Under the pieces are notes generated by a model. The model was not told the DNA's origin, did no database searches, and saw only the letters and a list, made by a program, of their open reading frames with translations. A stretch of DNA of 64,000 nucleotides from Hyphomicrobiales bacterium (GTDB taxonomy: Bacteria > Pseudomonadota > Alphaproteobacteria > Rhizobiales > Devosiaceae): NCBI GenBank assembly GCA_027487555.1, contig JAIYDI010000015.1:22602-86601 (forward strand), in the 5' to 3' direction. The position numbers and the translations under genes were made by a program. Below are positions 45,281 to 55,056 of the stretch, piece by piece (position 1 is the stretch's first letter; each line of letters opens with the position of its first letter).

Positions 45281-46634
45281 AACGCAGCGCCTCCACGGGA
45301 TCGTACTGGGCGGCCCGCCAGGCGGGATAGAGGGTGGCGAGGAAACTCAGGCCCAGCGCCACCGACACGATGAGGATGACCTCGGACGGGTTGGTGCGCG
45401 ACGGCAGGGACGAGAGGAAGAACACTTCGGGCGGGAAGATGGTGATGCCGAGAATATTCGAGAGGAAGGCACGGATCGGCTCGGCATTGGCGGCCACGAC
45501 GAGACCGACCACGAGGCCCACCAATGTGCCGCCCACCCCGATGGCGACGCCCGCGATGCCGAAGATGCGCATCACCGCGCCGCGGGTGGCCCCCATGGTG
45601 CGCAACACCGCGATATCGGTGCCCTTCTCCTTTACCAGCATGATGAGGCTGGAAATGATGTTGAAGGCCGCGACGACGACGATCATCGACAGGATGACGA
45701 ACATCACGGTGGCCTGGGTCTGCAGCGCATCGAAGAAGGTCTGGTGCTGCTGCTGCCAGTCGGACAGCACCAGCGGGCGCGAAATGACCTTGCCGATTGC
45801 GTTGCGCATGGGCGTGATCGCCTGCGGATCGGCGATGAACACCTCGACGGCCGAAGCGCGATAGACCCGATCATAGGCGGCCTCGCGCTCCTCGTCGGTG
45901 GCATCGGCCGGCGGATCGGCAACATTCGGCTTCAGCACCCGATCGAACTGTCGCAGGTAATCCTGCGCCACCTGCATGGGCAGGTAGAGATAGAACGTAT
46001 CAAACTCCGTCATGCCCACATCGAAGATGACGCGCACCGGGAACGACCGGACATTGGGCGTCGTCGCGCCCGATGCGGCATCCGACGGGCTGACCAGCGT
46101 CACCGGATCGCCGATATTGACCTTGAGTTTCTCGGCCAGCCTCCGCCCGATGGCGGCCCCGCCTGCCCCCGCCCACTCGTTCCATTGGCCAAGAACGGCG
46201 TTGTCGTGAAGCAGCGCGAGCTGTTCTAGCGAGGCCAGCGACACGCCCCGCACGATGACGCCGGTCGCATCCGACCGGGGGCCGGAGGCGAGCGCCTGCC
46301 CCTCGACATAGGGAATCGCGGCGGTGACGCCGGGCGCGCGCGCGATTTCCGCGGCGGCCTGGTCATAGTCGGAAAAGCGCGACTCGATCGGGTATGCGGC
46401 GAAATGGCCGTTGACGCCGAGGAGCTTGTTGATGAGCTCGGCATTGAAACCGTTCATCACCGATGTGACGACGATCAGGGTCGCGACGCCAAGCGCGATG
46501 CCGGTGAGACTGAGGCTGGCGATGACCGACACAAAGCGGTCGCGGCGGCGGGCGCGCAGATAGCGCCACGCCACCATGAACTCGAAACGCGAGAACGGCC
46601 CGGCCTTGTCGGTGGGTTCAGCCTGCATGCTCAT
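45273..46634 (-). CDS. Lipoprotein-releasing ABC transporter permease (LolC/LolE type), second copy
   Basis: A 453-residue MacB/FtsX-type permease: an N-terminal transmembrane helix (about 38-60, [20 protein letters not shown]), a periplasmic domain (about 65-285), then three helices at about 290-440 with [35 protein letters not shown], the segment facing the ATPase. It is clearly a paralogue of the gene at 46631 (shared [35 protein letters not shown]). It probably pairs with that protein to form a heterodimer with LolD. Start overlaps the previous stop by 4 bp. Confidence 0.88.
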   Translation of the reverse strand: MSMQAEPTDKAGPFSRFEFMVAWRYLRARRRDRFVSVIASLSLTGIALGVATLIVVTSVMNGFNAELINKLLGVNGHFAAYPIESRFSDYDQAAAEIARAPGVTAAIPYVEGQALASGPRSDATGVIVRGVSLASLEQLALLHDNAVLGQWNEWAGAGGAAIGRRLAEKLKVNIGDPVTLVSPSDAASGATTPNVRSFPVRVIFDVGMTEFDTFYLYLPMQVAQDYLRQFDRVLKPNVADPPADATDEEREAAYDRVYRASAVEVFIADPQAITPMRNAIGKVISRPLVLSDWQQQHQTFFDALQTQATVMFVILSMIVVVAAFNIISSLIMLVKEKGTDIAVLRTMGATRGAVMRIFGIAGVAIGVGGTLVGLVVGLVVAANAEPIRAFLSNILGITIFPPEVFFLSSLPSRTNPSEVILIVSVALGLSFLATLYPAWRAAQYDPVEALRYE

Positions 46635-47986
46635 TGACGCAAGCCCTCCACAGGGTCGAGCCGGGCGGCGCGCCAGGCGGGATACAGCGTCGCAAGGAAG
46701 GTGAGGCCCAGCGACAGCAGCACGACTGCGAGGACTTCGCCCGGATCGATCCGCGACGGCAGCGCCGTCATCGAGAACAGCTCGGGCGGAAAGATCGGGA
46801 TATCGAAGAAACCCGATACCGTGGCGCGGATCACTTCGACATTGGCGGCGAACAGCAGACCGAGCGCCAGGCCGAACAGAGTACCCGACAGCCCGATGGC
46901 AAAGCCGGTCATCGAGAAGATGCGGAGGATTGACCAGCGTGTCGCGCCCATGGTGCGCAGCACCGCGATATCGCGGCCCTTGTCCTTCACCAGCATGACA
47001 AGGCTGGCAATGATGTTGAAGGCGGCGACGAGGATGATCATCGACAAGATGACGAACATCACGACTCGCTCGACCTGCAGCGCGGAAAAGAACGTCGCGT
47101 TCCGCTCCTGCCAGTTGGACACGCGGAACCCCGTGCCCGCCGCGGCCGAAAGGCTCGCGCCGATGCCGGTGAGATCGTCGGGATTGGCAGAAAAGATCTC
47201 GACCGCCGACGCCTTGAAGACGCGCTCATAGGCGGCGTCAACCTCCTCGGGGGAGGCCATGACGCCGGGCTGGGACACGCCAGGCTTCAGCCGATCCTCG
47301 AAGCGCTTGAAATAGACCTGCGCCTGCTGGATGGGCATATAGACATAGAAGCCGTCATATTCGGGCATGCCGAGCGAGAAGATGACATTGACCGGGTAGG
47401 ACTGGATGGCCGCGGTCTGGCCGAACGGCGTGAGCGTGCCATTCGGGTTGACCAGAGTCAGCGTATCGCCCACGCCCAGCCCGAGTTTTTCGGCGAGCCG
47501 CGTGCCGATGGCGACGCCATCGGAGCCATCCCACTGGTCGAAGCCGCCAAGGATCACGGCAGTCTTCAGAAGCGCGAGCTTGTCGATGGAGGCCGCGGTG
47601 ATGCCGCGCACCACGACGCCGGCGGAATCGGCGCGACCCGAGGCGAGCGCCTGCCCTTCCACATAAGGGATGGCATGGGCAACGCCGGGCATGGCCTCGA
47701 GCTTTTGCGCCAGCTGGTCGTAGGCGGGAAAGCCATGGTCACCGGCAACGACGAGATAGTGGCCGTTGACCCCGAGCAGCTTGCCAAGCAGTTCGGTGCG
47801 GAAGCCGTTCATGACGCTCATCACAACGATCAGCGTCGCGACGCCCAGCATAACGCCGACCAGCGTCAGGAGCGCGATAACGGAGACAAAGCGCTCCTTG
47901 CGCCGGGCTCTGAGATAGCGCCCGGCGACGAGGAACTCGAAACGGGAAAAGGCTCCCGTCTTCGGTTGGACTCGTGCCGCCGTCAC
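46631..47986 (-). CDS. lolC: Lipoprotein-releasing ABC transporter permease (LolC/LolE type), first copy
   Basis: A 451-residue permease with the same plan: helix 1 ([27 protein letters not shown] region), a periplasmic domain, and three C-terminal helices including [35 protein letters not shown]. It overlaps proS upstream and its twin downstream, each by 4 bp. In Escherichia LolC and LolE are distinct subunits; many alphaproteobacteria have one permease only, so a tandem pair here is notable. Which twin acts as LolC and which as LolE cannot be decided by sequence alone. Confidence 0.88.
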   Translation of the reverse strand: MTAARVQPKTGAFSRFEFLVAGRYLRARRKERFVSVIALLTLVGVMLGVATLIVVMSVMNGFRTELLGKLLGVNGHYLVVAGDHGFPAYDQLAQKLEAMPGVAHAIPYVEGQALASGRADSAGVVVRGITAASIDKLALLKTAVILGGFDQWDGSDGVAIGTRLAEKLGLGVGDTLTLVNPNGTLTPFGQTAAIQSYPVNVIFSLGMPEYDGFYVYMPIQQAQVYFKRFEDRLKPGVSQPGVMASPEEVDAAYERVFKASAVEIFSANPDDLTGIGASLSAAAGTGFRVSNWQERNATFFSALQVERVVMFVILSMIILVAAFNIIASLVMLVKDKGRDIAVLRTMGATRWSILRIFSMTGFAIGLSGTLFGLALGLLFAANVEVIRATVSGFFDIPIFPPELFSMTALPSRIDPGEVLAVVLLSLGLTFLATLYPAWRAARLDPVEGLRQ

Positions 47987-49332
47987 ACCTTGTCCCGCCG
48001 CTCGGGCTCGATCAGCGCCTTGAGGCGCGCAACCGCGGCAGCGATCGGCAGCGTCTCGCGCTCGCCGGACTTGCGGTGCTTGACCTCGACCACGCCATCC
48101 TTCAGCCCGCGCGGGCCGACGATGAGCTGATACGGAATGCCGATCAGGTCGGCGGCGGCGAACTTCGCCCCGGCGCCGCCGTCGCGATCATCGTGCAGCA
48201 GGTCGATGCCGGCGTTTTCGAGCTCGGTTTCGAGCGTGGCGCAGGCCGCGTCGGAGGCGGCATCGCCGGCCTTCAGATTGATCAGCACGGCCTCGAAGGG
48301 CGCGACGCTGACCGGCCAGATGATGCCGTTCTCGTCATGGCTCGCCTCGATGATGGCGGGCACGAGACGCGTCGGGCCGATGCCATAGCTGCCCATGTGC
48401 ACGATGACATCCTTGCCATCGGGGCCCATGACCTTCGCACCCATCGGCTCGGAATACTTGGTGCCGAAATAGAAGATGTGCCCAACCTCGATGCCGCGTG
48501 CGGCAAGCTGGTGATCGGGCGCGACCGCGGCGCGGAAATCCGCCTCGGTGGTCATTTCGTCGGTCGCGGCGAAGAGCGAGGTCCAATCCTCAAAGATGGG
48601 TGTGAGGTCGGCGCGGAAATCCACGTCTATCGCCGGGATCGGCTTGTCGACGAGGCGCTTGTCGAGGAACACCGCGCTCTCGCCTGTCTCGGCCAGAACG
48701 TGGAACTCGTAGCTCATGTTGCCACCGATGGGGCCAGTGTCCGCGCGCATCGGGACGCCGACAAGCCCCATGCGGTGGAAGGTGCGCAGGTAGGCGACGA
48801 ACATGCGGTAGAAGGCCTGCGTCGCACCGGCTTCATCCAGATCGAAGGAATAGGCATCCTTCATCAGGAATTCGCGGCTGCGCATGGTGCCGAAGCGCGG
48901 GCGCACCTCGTCACGGAACTTCCACTGGATGTGGTAGAGATTGAGCGGCAGATCCTTGTAGCTGCGCACATAGGTGCGGAACACGTCGGTGATCATTTCC
49001 TCGTTGGTCGGCCCGAAGAGCATGTCGCGTTCGTGCCGATCCTGGATGCGCAGCATTTCCTTGCCATAGGCATCGTAGCGGCCGCTCTCGCGCCACAAGT
49101 CCGCCGATTGCACGGTGGGCATGAGCAACTGCACGGCGCCAGAACGGTTCTGCTCGTCCTCGATGATCCGGACGATCTTGTTGAGCACCTTGAAGCCCAG
49201 CGGCAGCCACGAATAGCTGCCGGCGGCCTGCTGCTTGATCATCCCCGCGCGCAGCATCAGCTGGTGCGACACGATTTCGGCTTCCTTCGGCGTCTCCTTG
49301 AGGAGCGGCAGGAAGTAACGGCTCAAACGCAT
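47983..49332 (-). CDS. proS: Prolyl-tRNA synthetase (short, alphaproteobacterial type)
   Basis: A 449-residue class II synthetase charging tRNA-Pro. Motif 1 is seen around [17 protein letters not shown], motif 2 around [25 protein letters not shown], and motif 3 in [15 protein letters not shown]. It lacks the roughly 180-residue editing (INS) domain present in E. coli ProS, the usual state in alphaproteobacteria, where trans-editing proteins do the proofreading. It is the first gene of the operon with the lol genes. Confidence 0.96.
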   Translation of the reverse strand: MRLSRYFLPLLKETPKEAEIVSHQLMLRAGMIKQQAAGSYSWLPLGFKVLNKIVRIIEDEQNRSGAVQLLMPTVQSADLWRESGRYDAYGKEMLRIQDRHERDMLFGPTNEEMITDVFRTYVRSYKDLPLNLYHIQWKFRDEVRPRFGTMRSREFLMKDAYSFDLDEAGATQAFYRMFVAYLRTFHRMGLVGVPMRADTGPIGGNMSYEFHVLAETGESAVFLDKRLVDKPIPAIDVDFRADLTPIFEDWTSLFAATDEMTTEADFRAAVAPDHQLAARGIEVGHIFYFGTKYSEPMGAKVMGPDGKDVIVHMGSYGIGPTRLVPAIIEASHDENGIIWPVSVAPFEAVLINLKAGDAASDAACATLETELENAGIDLLHDDRDGGAGAKFAAADLIGIPYQLIVGPRGLKDGVVEVKHRKSGERETLPIAAAVARLKALIEPERRDKV

Positions 49333-49500
49333 GAATGTCCCTCGAGGAACCCGGATTCGACTGCCCTCCTATAGCGCAACGCTGGCCAAAGTGGGACGGA
49401 GATTCTCAAGCCTATTTCGTGTGCTTTGGCAAACACCTGCCCACGGACGAGGCAAGCCGGAAGTAAAGATTTTACTGAAGCATAACCATGTCGAAATGCG

Positions 49501-49641
49501 ATGGCTGCCATGCAGAATCCACGTGACAGGGAAATTTTTCGTGATAGGTTCGCCCTGCATAAGAACACAGGCAGCGCCCAGCTGCCGGACGTCGACAACG
49601 TCAAGGGAGGAGCGCTGGCCGCCGCTTTCGAGTGTGCCTAA
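49501..49641 (+). CDS. Possible small protein ahead of a strong terminator
   Basis: A 46-codon open frame from ATG at 49501 (MAAMQNPRDREIFRDRF start, C-terminus GGALAAAFECA). It ends 30 bp before a perfect terminator at 49672, which shows that some plus-strand transcript ends here although no annotated gene lies upstream. No clear ribosome site or family is seen, and a 12-codon frame (MSKCDGCHAEST) starts at 49488 just upstream. It may instead be a noncoding RNA. Confidence 0.35.
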   Translation: MAAMQNPRDREIFRDRFALHKNTGSAQLPDVDNVKGGALAAAFECA

Positions 49642-49671
49642 GACCAGTGTATTGTCGAAAAACTCATACAA

Positions 49672-49696
49672 GCAGGGCCTCTGGCCCTGCTTTTTT
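49672..49696 (+). terminator. Strong terminator on the plus strand
   Basis: GCAGGGCC (49672-49679) and GGCCCTGC (49683-49690) form a perfect stem with a TCT loop and are followed by TTTTTT. It has no recognised gene upstream on this strand other than the small frame at 49501. Confidence 0.85.
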
Positions 49697-49977
49697 CATT
49701 TCAGCATGAAGTTCTGATGACGGGGCGCGGGCTGGGGATATTTGTCGGAGCCGGCGGTCGGGATTGTCTCACCGTGCACAGGCGCCGCAGTCGGAGCAGC
49801 GCCGACTGCTGGTGGCGCCCGCGGCAGCGCCAGGCCGCCTTTCCGGCGCGGAAAGCAATTCTTCGCCTCGGCCCTCCTCCGCGAATTCTTGCCGTGCCGG
49901 GGGGCGGGGGCGAAAAGCGTGCGAGTTTCATGGGCTTCAGCGCTTCACAAGCACCGGGGCGCGCCCTAGGTTGCGCA
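49697..49977. other. Leader region of the second cysteine synthase gene
   Basis: 280 bp without a convincing gene, very GC-rich in the middle, with several short inverted segments (for example GCGCCG/CGGCGC around 49781-49842). It must hold the promoter of the cysteine synthase and alaX genes. I looked for a SAM-II type riboswitch and did not find one. Confidence 0.35.
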
Positions 49978-51054
49978 ATGAACCAACCTGAAGTCGAATT
50001 GATGGCCACCCACAAAGACGTCCTCTCCGCTATCGGCAATACGCCGCTGATCCGCCTCAACCGCGTCTCGGAGCTGACGGGCTGCGACATCTGGGGCAAG
50101 GCGGAATTCCTCAACCCCGGGCAATCGGTGAAGGACCGCGCCGCGCTTTATATTGTGCGCGATGCGGAGCGGCGCGGATTGCTTCGGCCGGGCGGCGCGA
50201 TTGTGGAGGGCACGGCGGGCAATACCGGCATCGGGCTCAGCCTCGTGGCCAATGCGCTCGGCTACAAGTCGGTGATCGTCATCCCCGACACGCAAAGCCA
50301 GGAGAAGAAGGACGCGCTGCGCCTGATGGGCGCGACGCTGATCGAGGTGCCGGCCAAGCCCTACAAGAACCCCAACAACTACGTGAAGCTCTCGGGCCGG
50401 CTGGCCGCGAAGCTGGCCAAGGAACTGCCCGAGGGCGCCATCTGGGCCAACCAGTTCGACAATATCGCGAACCGGCAGGCCCATATCGAAACCACCGGCC
50501 CGGAGATTTGGGCGGACACCCAGGGCAAGGTGGATGGCTTCATCTGCGCCGTCGGCTCAGGCGGTACGCTGGGTGGCGTCTCGATGGCGCTGAAGGCGAA
50601 GAACCCGAACGTGCAGATCGGCCTCGCCGACCCCGAGGGGGCAGCACTCTACAGCTATTACACCAGCGGGGAGTTGAAGAGCGCCGGCAGCTCGATTTCC
50701 GAGGGCATCGGGCAAGGTCGCATCACCGAAAACCTGAAGGGGATCATCGTCGACCGCGCCTACCAGATCGCAGATAGCGAGGCCCTGCCCTATATCTACG
50801 ACCTGATGGAGCACGAGGGGCTCTGCCTCGGCGGCTCGTCGGCGATCAATATCGCGGGTGCCGTGCGACTGGCGCGCGACCTTGGACCGGGCAAGACCAT
50901 CGTCACCATCCTGTGCGACTACGGCAACCGCTACCAGAGCAAGCTGTTCAACCCGGCATTCCTGCGCGGCAAGAACCTGCCGGTACCGCATTGGCTCGAT
51001 CAGCCGCGCGCGGTGGAATGGCAGTCCGTGCTCGAGTCGGAGCCCACGGCATGA
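49978..51054 (+). CDS. Cysteine synthase family protein (second copy)
   Basis: A 358-residue PLP beta-family enzyme related to cysteine synthase. The PLP lysine is in NPGQSVKDRAA, the substrate loop reads EGTAGNTGIG (Thr-Ala-Gly-Asn rather than Thr-Ser-Gly-Asn), and the phosphate loop is GSGGTLGGV. The C-terminal half contains CLGGSSAINIAGA and ILCDYGNRYQSKLFN, a pattern of the longer proteins often annotated cysteine synthase A in Rhizobiales. The altered substrate loop means its donor may differ from O-acetylserine. The ATG at 49978 is used; 50002 is possible. Its stop overlaps the alaX start. Confidence 0.85.
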   Translation: MNQPEVELMATHKDVLSAIGNTPLIRLNRVSELTGCDIWGKAEFLNPGQSVKDRAALYIVRDAERRGLLRPGGAIVEGTAGNTGIGLSLVANALGYKSVIVIPDTQSQEKKDALRLMGATLIEVPAKPYKNPNNYVKLSGRLAAKLAKELPEGAIWANQFDNIANRQAHIETTGPEIWADTQGKVDGFICAVGSGGTLGGVSMALKAKNPNVQIGLADPEGAALYSYYTSGELKSAGSSISEGIGQGRITENLKGIIVDRAYQIADSEALPYIYDLMEHEGLCLGGSSAINIAGAVRLARDLGPGKTIVTILCDYGNRYQSKLFNPAFLRGKNLPVPHWLDQPRAVEWQSVLESEPTA

Positions 51055-51758
51055 CCGAGTTCGTGTTCCGCGACGACTCTTACCTCCACGAACTCGCTGC
51101 GACGATCACTGCAGTGGTCGATGCCGGCGTTATCCTGGACCGGACGATCTTCTACGCCACATCGGGCGGGCAGCCGGGCGATACCGGCGCGCTCAGGACG
51201 TCCGGCGGCACGCTGGTGCCGGTGACGGGCGCCATCCATCCCGATGGCGACAAGACCGAGATCGTGCATCTCGTTGCGCCCGATGCCGGGCTGGCGGTGG
51301 GCGACACGGTGACGGCGGCGATCGATTTCGACACCCGGCTCAAGCTGATGCGCATGCACACGGCGCTGCACCTGCTCTCGGTGGCGATGCCGTTTCCGGT
51401 GACGGGCGGCCAGGTCGGCGCTGAAAAGGGCCGGCTCGATTTCGACATGCCGGAAGTGCCGGCGGACCTCGCGGCCATCGAGGCCTGGTTGAACGACGCG
51501 ATCAGGGCCGATCACATGGTGACCACGCAGTGGATCACCGATGCCGAAATGGCGGCGAACCCCGGCCTGATCAAGACCATGAAGGTGAAGCCGCCGATGG
51601 GCCAGGGCCGCGTGCGGCTGGTGCGGATCGGCGATGTGGACCTGCAGCCCTGCGGCGGCACGCATGTCGCCTCGACCGGGGAAATCGGGCCGGTAAAACT
51701 CGGCAAGATCGAGAAGAAGGGCGCAATCAACCGGCGGGTGTCGCTGGTATTTGGGTGA
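51051..51758 (+). CDS. Alanyl-tRNA editing protein AlaX
   Basis: A 235-residue free-standing editing protein related to the editing domain of AlaRS; it hydrolyses Ser-tRNA-Ala (and Gly-tRNA-Ala). The zinc site is visible as HTALHLL (His-x3-His) and CGGTHV (Cys-x3-His). An N-terminal part (1-95) resembles the small beta-barrel before the editing domain (FYATSGGQPGDTG), which indicates an AlaX-M type. ATGA overlap with the cysteine synthase gene implies coupled translation. Confidence 0.92.
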   Translation: MTEFVFRDDSYLHELAATITAVVDAGVILDRTIFYATSGGQPGDTGALRTSGGTLVPVTGAIHPDGDKTEIVHLVAPDAGLAVGDTVTAAIDFDTRLKLMRMHTALHLLSVAMPFPVTGGQVGAEKGRLDFDMPEVPADLAAIEAWLNDAIRADHMVTTQWITDAEMAANPGLIKTMKVKPPMGQGRVRLVRIGDVDLQPCGGTHVASTGEIGPVKLGKIEKKGAINRRVSLVFG

Positions 51759-51805
51759 GTAGCGAGTAGCGAGTAGCGAGTAGCGAGTAGCGAGTAGCGA
51801 GTAGC
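51757..51805. repeat. Seven tandem copies of GAGTAGC
   Basis: Seven uninterrupted 7-bp units GAGTAGC from 51757 to 51805. The first overlaps the alaX stop codon. It lies between alaX and the convergent aapJ-like gene. Copy number may vary between strains by slippage. The array is too short and lacks spacers, so it is not a CRISPR. Confidence 0.95.
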
Positions 51806-51869
51806 GCGTCTTCCCAAAAAAAATACGAAATCTACGTCAAATCTATTCGCCATTCGCTATTGACGACTT

Positions 51870-52901
51870 CTACTCCACCCCCGGCGCGAAGAGCAGGCCG
51901 CCATTTTCCCAGAGGGCATTCTGGCCCCGGACGACCCCCGCACCGGTCTCCGGGCCAAAATTGCGCTCGTAGATCTCGCCATAATTGCCGACGGCGCGAA
52001 TGATGTCGCCGATGAAATTCGGGGCGAGGGCAAGGGGCGAGCCGAAATCGCCCTCGAGGTTGAGGAGGCGCCGAATCCGGTGCGTCTTGGTAGCCGAGAT
52101 CGACTCGATGTTCATCGAGGTGACACCGGCTTCCTCGGCGTCGATGAGTGCGAACATCACCCATTGTACGATGGAAAACCACTGGTCGTCGCCCACCCGA
52201 ACCACCGGGCCGAACACGCCCTTGCTGATCCGCTCGGGCAGGATGCGCTGCGCACCCGGATCCGGCAGGTTGCGCCGCATGGCATTCAGCCAGCTGAGCG
52301 GCGCGGACACGGCATTGCACCGGCCATCCTGGTAGGCGATGGTCAGGTCCTCGCGGTTCTCGTAGAGCACCTCGGTATAGTTGGCCTGCGTGGTGAAGAA
52401 GAACTCCCGCAGGTTGGCGAGCTGCTCGGCATCCTCGACGATGCAAACAGAAACGCTATCCAGCTCATAGGCCGAAACGAAGCCCGAGCCCTGCGGCACC
52501 ATGACTCCCTGCCCATCGAAGAACATGTTGCCGACATAGCGCGCGCCATAGGTGATGTCGCGCCGCATGGTCCAGACGCCGTTGCGCGCAATCAGGTCGA
52601 TGGCGCCGGTCTGCAGCTGCGCGAAGCGGCTGTCGCCGTTGAGCGGCACGAATTCCATCCGGCTCGGATCATTGAAGATGGCAACGGCGACGGCACGGCA
52701 GAAATCCACGTCGAAGCCGGACCAGCGGCCATCCTGCTGCGGCTGGGCGAAGCCTGGCAGCGGGTCGGTGCTGGCGCAGATCAGGTGGCCGCGCTCCCGC
52801 ACCGCCTTGAGGGTCTGCCCTTCGGGCGCTGGCTCAACCGCAAATGCCGGCTGAAACGCCAGAACGAGCGCCAGCAGCACCGAAGCGAAACGCACGGCCA
52901 T
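51870..52901 (-). CDS. Second amino-acid ABC transporter substrate-binding protein (AapJ type)
   Basis: A 343-residue periplasmic binding protein of family 3. A signal peptide (1-21, ending AFAVE) precedes RGHLICASTDPLPGFAQPQQDGRWSGFDVDFCRAVA. It is a clear paralogue of AapJ at 56459, including YGARYVGNMFFDGQG, LSWLNAMRRNLPDP and the C-terminal RGQNALWENGGLLFAPGVE. It lies after aapP on the same strand with a 217-bp gap. It may give the importer a second specificity. The ATG at 52901 is used; earlier in-frame starts would need GTG or TTG. Confidence 0.88.
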   Translation of the reverse strand: MAVRFASVLLALVLAFQPAFAVEPAPEGQTLKAVRERGHLICASTDPLPGFAQPQQDGRWSGFDVDFCRAVAVAIFNDPSRMEFVPLNGDSRFAQLQTGAIDLIARNGVWTMRRDITYGARYVGNMFFDGQGVMVPQGSGFVSAYELDSVSVCIVEDAEQLANLREFFFTTQANYTEVLYENREDLTIAYQDGRCNAVSAPLSWLNAMRRNLPDPGAQRILPERISKGVFGPVVRVGDDQWFSIVQWVMFALIDAEEAGVTSMNIESISATKTHRIRRLLNLEGDFGSPLALAPNFIGDIIRAVGNYGEIYERNFGPETGAGVVRGQNALWENGGLLFAPGVE

Positions 52902-53118
52902 CAGCTGCGTGATCGGATTCAGCACGGTGCCGGTATCCCCCGAATGTTCGCCGACAATATCCCGGCGGCAAGTGGCGGGGTCAAGGCAGGAGTGCCGCGC
53001 GGGCCAGCCGCGCGACACTTTGTGGTGAGCGAAGCTGTCGCGCCGCGGCTTTCCCCATGGTGCGCCTGCCCAAAGACGAGGAAAGCGGCGCACAGACCAG
53101 CCGTTCGGGCCGGTACCG

Positions 53119-53919
53119 TCAGTGCAGGATCTGGCTGAGGAACAGCTTTGTCCGCTCGTGCTGCGGGTTCGAGAAGAACTCCTCGGGCTCGTTCTGCTCG
53201 ACGATCTGCCCCTGGTCCATGAAAATCACGCGGTTGGCGACCTGTCGCGCGAAACCCATCTCGTGGGTGACGCAGAGCATGGTCATGCCTTCCTCGGCGA
53301 GCGAGATCATCACGTCCAGCACTTCCTTGACCATCTCGGGGTCGAGCGCCGAGGTTGGCTCGTCGAACAGCATGATCTTGGGGTTCATGCATAGCGACCG
53401 CGCGATGGCGACACGCTGCTGCTGGCCACCCGACAGCTGTCCGGGGAACTTCTTCGCCTGCTCGGGAATCCGCACCCGCTCGAGATATTTCATCGCGGTT
53501 TCCTCGGCCTGCGCCTTCGGAATGCCGCGCACCCAGATGGGGGCAAGGGTCAGGTTCTGCAGGATGGTGAGATGCGGGAACAGGTTGAAGTGCTGGAACA
53601 CCATGCCGACCTCGCGCCGCACCTCGTCGATCTTCTTCAGATCATTGGTGAGTTCGGTGCCGTTGACGATGATCTGGCCCTGCTGGTGCTCCTCAAGCCG
53701 GTTGATGCAGCGGATGAGCGTCGACTTGCCGGACCCTGACGGTCCGGCGATGACGATGCGCTCGCCCTTCATCACCTTGAGGTTGATATCACGCAGGACG
53801 TGGAAATCGGCATACCACTTGTTCATGCCGACGATTTCCACCGCCACTTCGGTTTCCGACACGCTCATGATCTGGCGGTCGACCGGGGCCTCTGCCGCCG
53901 GGCTGTGCATTGCGGACAT
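53119..53919 (-). CDS. aapP: Amino-acid ABC transporter ATPase AapP
   Basis: A 266-residue ABC ATPase of the polar amino-acid importer. Walker A is GPSGSGKST (about 57-65), the signature LSGGQQQR, Walker [13 protein letters not shown], and the switch His lies in [11 protein letters not shown]. An N-terminal extension of about 25 residues precedes the usual [11 protein letters not shown] start, and an internal ATG (at MSVSETE) may be used. It starts 2 bp after aapM. Confidence 0.94.
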   Translation of the reverse strand: MSAMHSPAAEAPVDRQIMSVSETEVAVEIVGMNKWYADFHVLRDINLKVMKGERIVIAGPSGSGKSTLIRCINRLEEHQQGQIIVNGTELTNDLKKIDEVRREVGMVFQHFNLFPHLTILQNLTLAPIWVRGIPKAQAEETAMKYLERVRIPEQAKKFPGQLSGGQQQRVAIARSLCMNPKIMLFDEPTSALDPEMVKEVLDVMISLAEEGMTMLCVTHEMGFARQVANRVIFMDQGQIVEQNEPEEFFSNPQHERTKLFLSQILH

Positions 53920-53921
53920 GT

Positions 53922-55046
53922 CTACCTCTTGTGACCGGTATTAAGCCGCCGTTCCCAGAACAGGGAGTAGCGCGACATGGAAAAACAGAAGATCCAGAAA
54001 ACCGCCGCGGCGAACACATAGCCGGTGACGGCCTGCGTCGGCGCGGCCCATTCCAGGGCGTCATTCTTGGTCTTCACCGCCTCGAGCAGATCCTTCATGC
54101 CGACGATGTAGACAAGCGACGTATCCTTGAACAGCGAGATGAAGTTGCCGACAATGCCGGGGATAACGTGCTTGAGCGCCTGCGGCAGCACGATGAAGCC
54201 CATGCGCTTCCAGTACCCGAGGCCGAGGGCCTGGCCCGCCTCGTACTGGCCGCGGCCGATGGCCTGCATGCCGCCGCGGATGACCTCGGCGAGATAGGCC
54301 GCCTCGAACAGCGTGACGCCGACCAGGGCGCGCAGCAGTTTGTCGACCGTCGTGCCCTGCGGCATGAAGAGCGGCAGCATGATCGAGGCCATGAACAGCA
54401 CGGTGATCAGCGGCACCGCACGCACCAGCTCGATGAAGCTGATGCAGAGCGTCTTGATGATCGGCAGCTTCGACTGCCGGCCGAGTGCCAGCAGAATGGC
54501 AAGCGGCACCGAGCAGCAGATGCCCACCACCGAGAGAATGAGCGTGACCAGCAGGCCGCCCCATTGCTCGGTCGGCACGGGCTTGAGCCCGAAGCTGCCG
54601 CCAAGCAGCAGCACGATCGAAATGATCGGCAGCAGGATGAAGAAGCCGATGGCGCTCGGCACCTTGTAGGGGACCTTGGGCATGAGCAGGAGCGCGGCCA
54701 GCACCCCGAACAGGGCGAACACCACGTTCGGCCGCCAGTACTCATCCATGGGGTAGAACCCATAGATGAAGAATTCGATCTCGCTCGCGATATAGGCCCA
54801 GCACGCACCGACATTCTCGACACGGCACTGTTCGACCGTACCGCCGGGCGGAACGGCATTGCCGACGAGGAAGCCCCAGAGCGGTGGCACCGCCCAGAGC
54901 AGGAACAGGCCGGCCAGCACGGTGAGCAGCGTGTCGCCAGGCGTGGCGAACAGCCGCCTGTGCACCCAGACGATGAGCCCGGTATTGCGCACCGGCGGGG
55001 GCAAGGACGGCGCCAGTTCGCGCCGGACGAAAGCAAATTTCGACAT
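53922..55046 (-). CDS. aapM: Amino-acid ABC transporter permease AapM
   Basis: A 374-residue inner-membrane permease with the binding-protein-dependent transport fold. About eight hydrophobic segments are visible, the EAA loop is [26 protein letters not shown], and the N-terminal extension with [14 protein letters not shown] is typical of AapM. TAGGAGC precedes the ATG at 55046; an ATG at 55085 would overlap the end of aapQ. Forms the channel with AapQ. Confidence 0.93.
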   Translation of the reverse strand: MSKFAFVRRELAPSLPPPVRNTGLIVWVHRRLFATPGDTLLTVLAGLFLLWAVPPLWGFLVGNAVPPGGTVEQCRVENVGACWAYIASEIEFFIYGFYPMDEYWRPNVVFALFGVLAALLLMPKVPYKVPSAIGFFILLPIISIVLLLGGSFGLKPVPTEQWGGLLVTLILSVVGICCSVPLAILLALGRQSKLPIIKTLCISFIELVRAVPLITVLFMASIMLPLFMPQGTTVDKLLRALVGVTLFEAAYLAEVIRGGMQAIGRGQYEAGQALGLGYWKRMGFIVLPQALKHVIPGIVGNFISLFKDTSLVYIVGMKDLLEAVKTKNDALEWAAPTQAVTGYVFAAAVFWIFCFSMSRYSLFWERRLNTGHKR

Positions 55047-55056
55047 CGGCACGCTC

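Noticed and set aside
49697..49977. A SAM-type riboswitch before the second cysteine synthase gene
   Set aside because: No conserved core of SAM-I, SAM-II or SAH elements could be found; only generic GC-rich stems are present.
51757..51805. The GAGTAGC array as a CRISPR
   Set aside because: There are no spacers, the units are 7 bp, and no cas genes are near.
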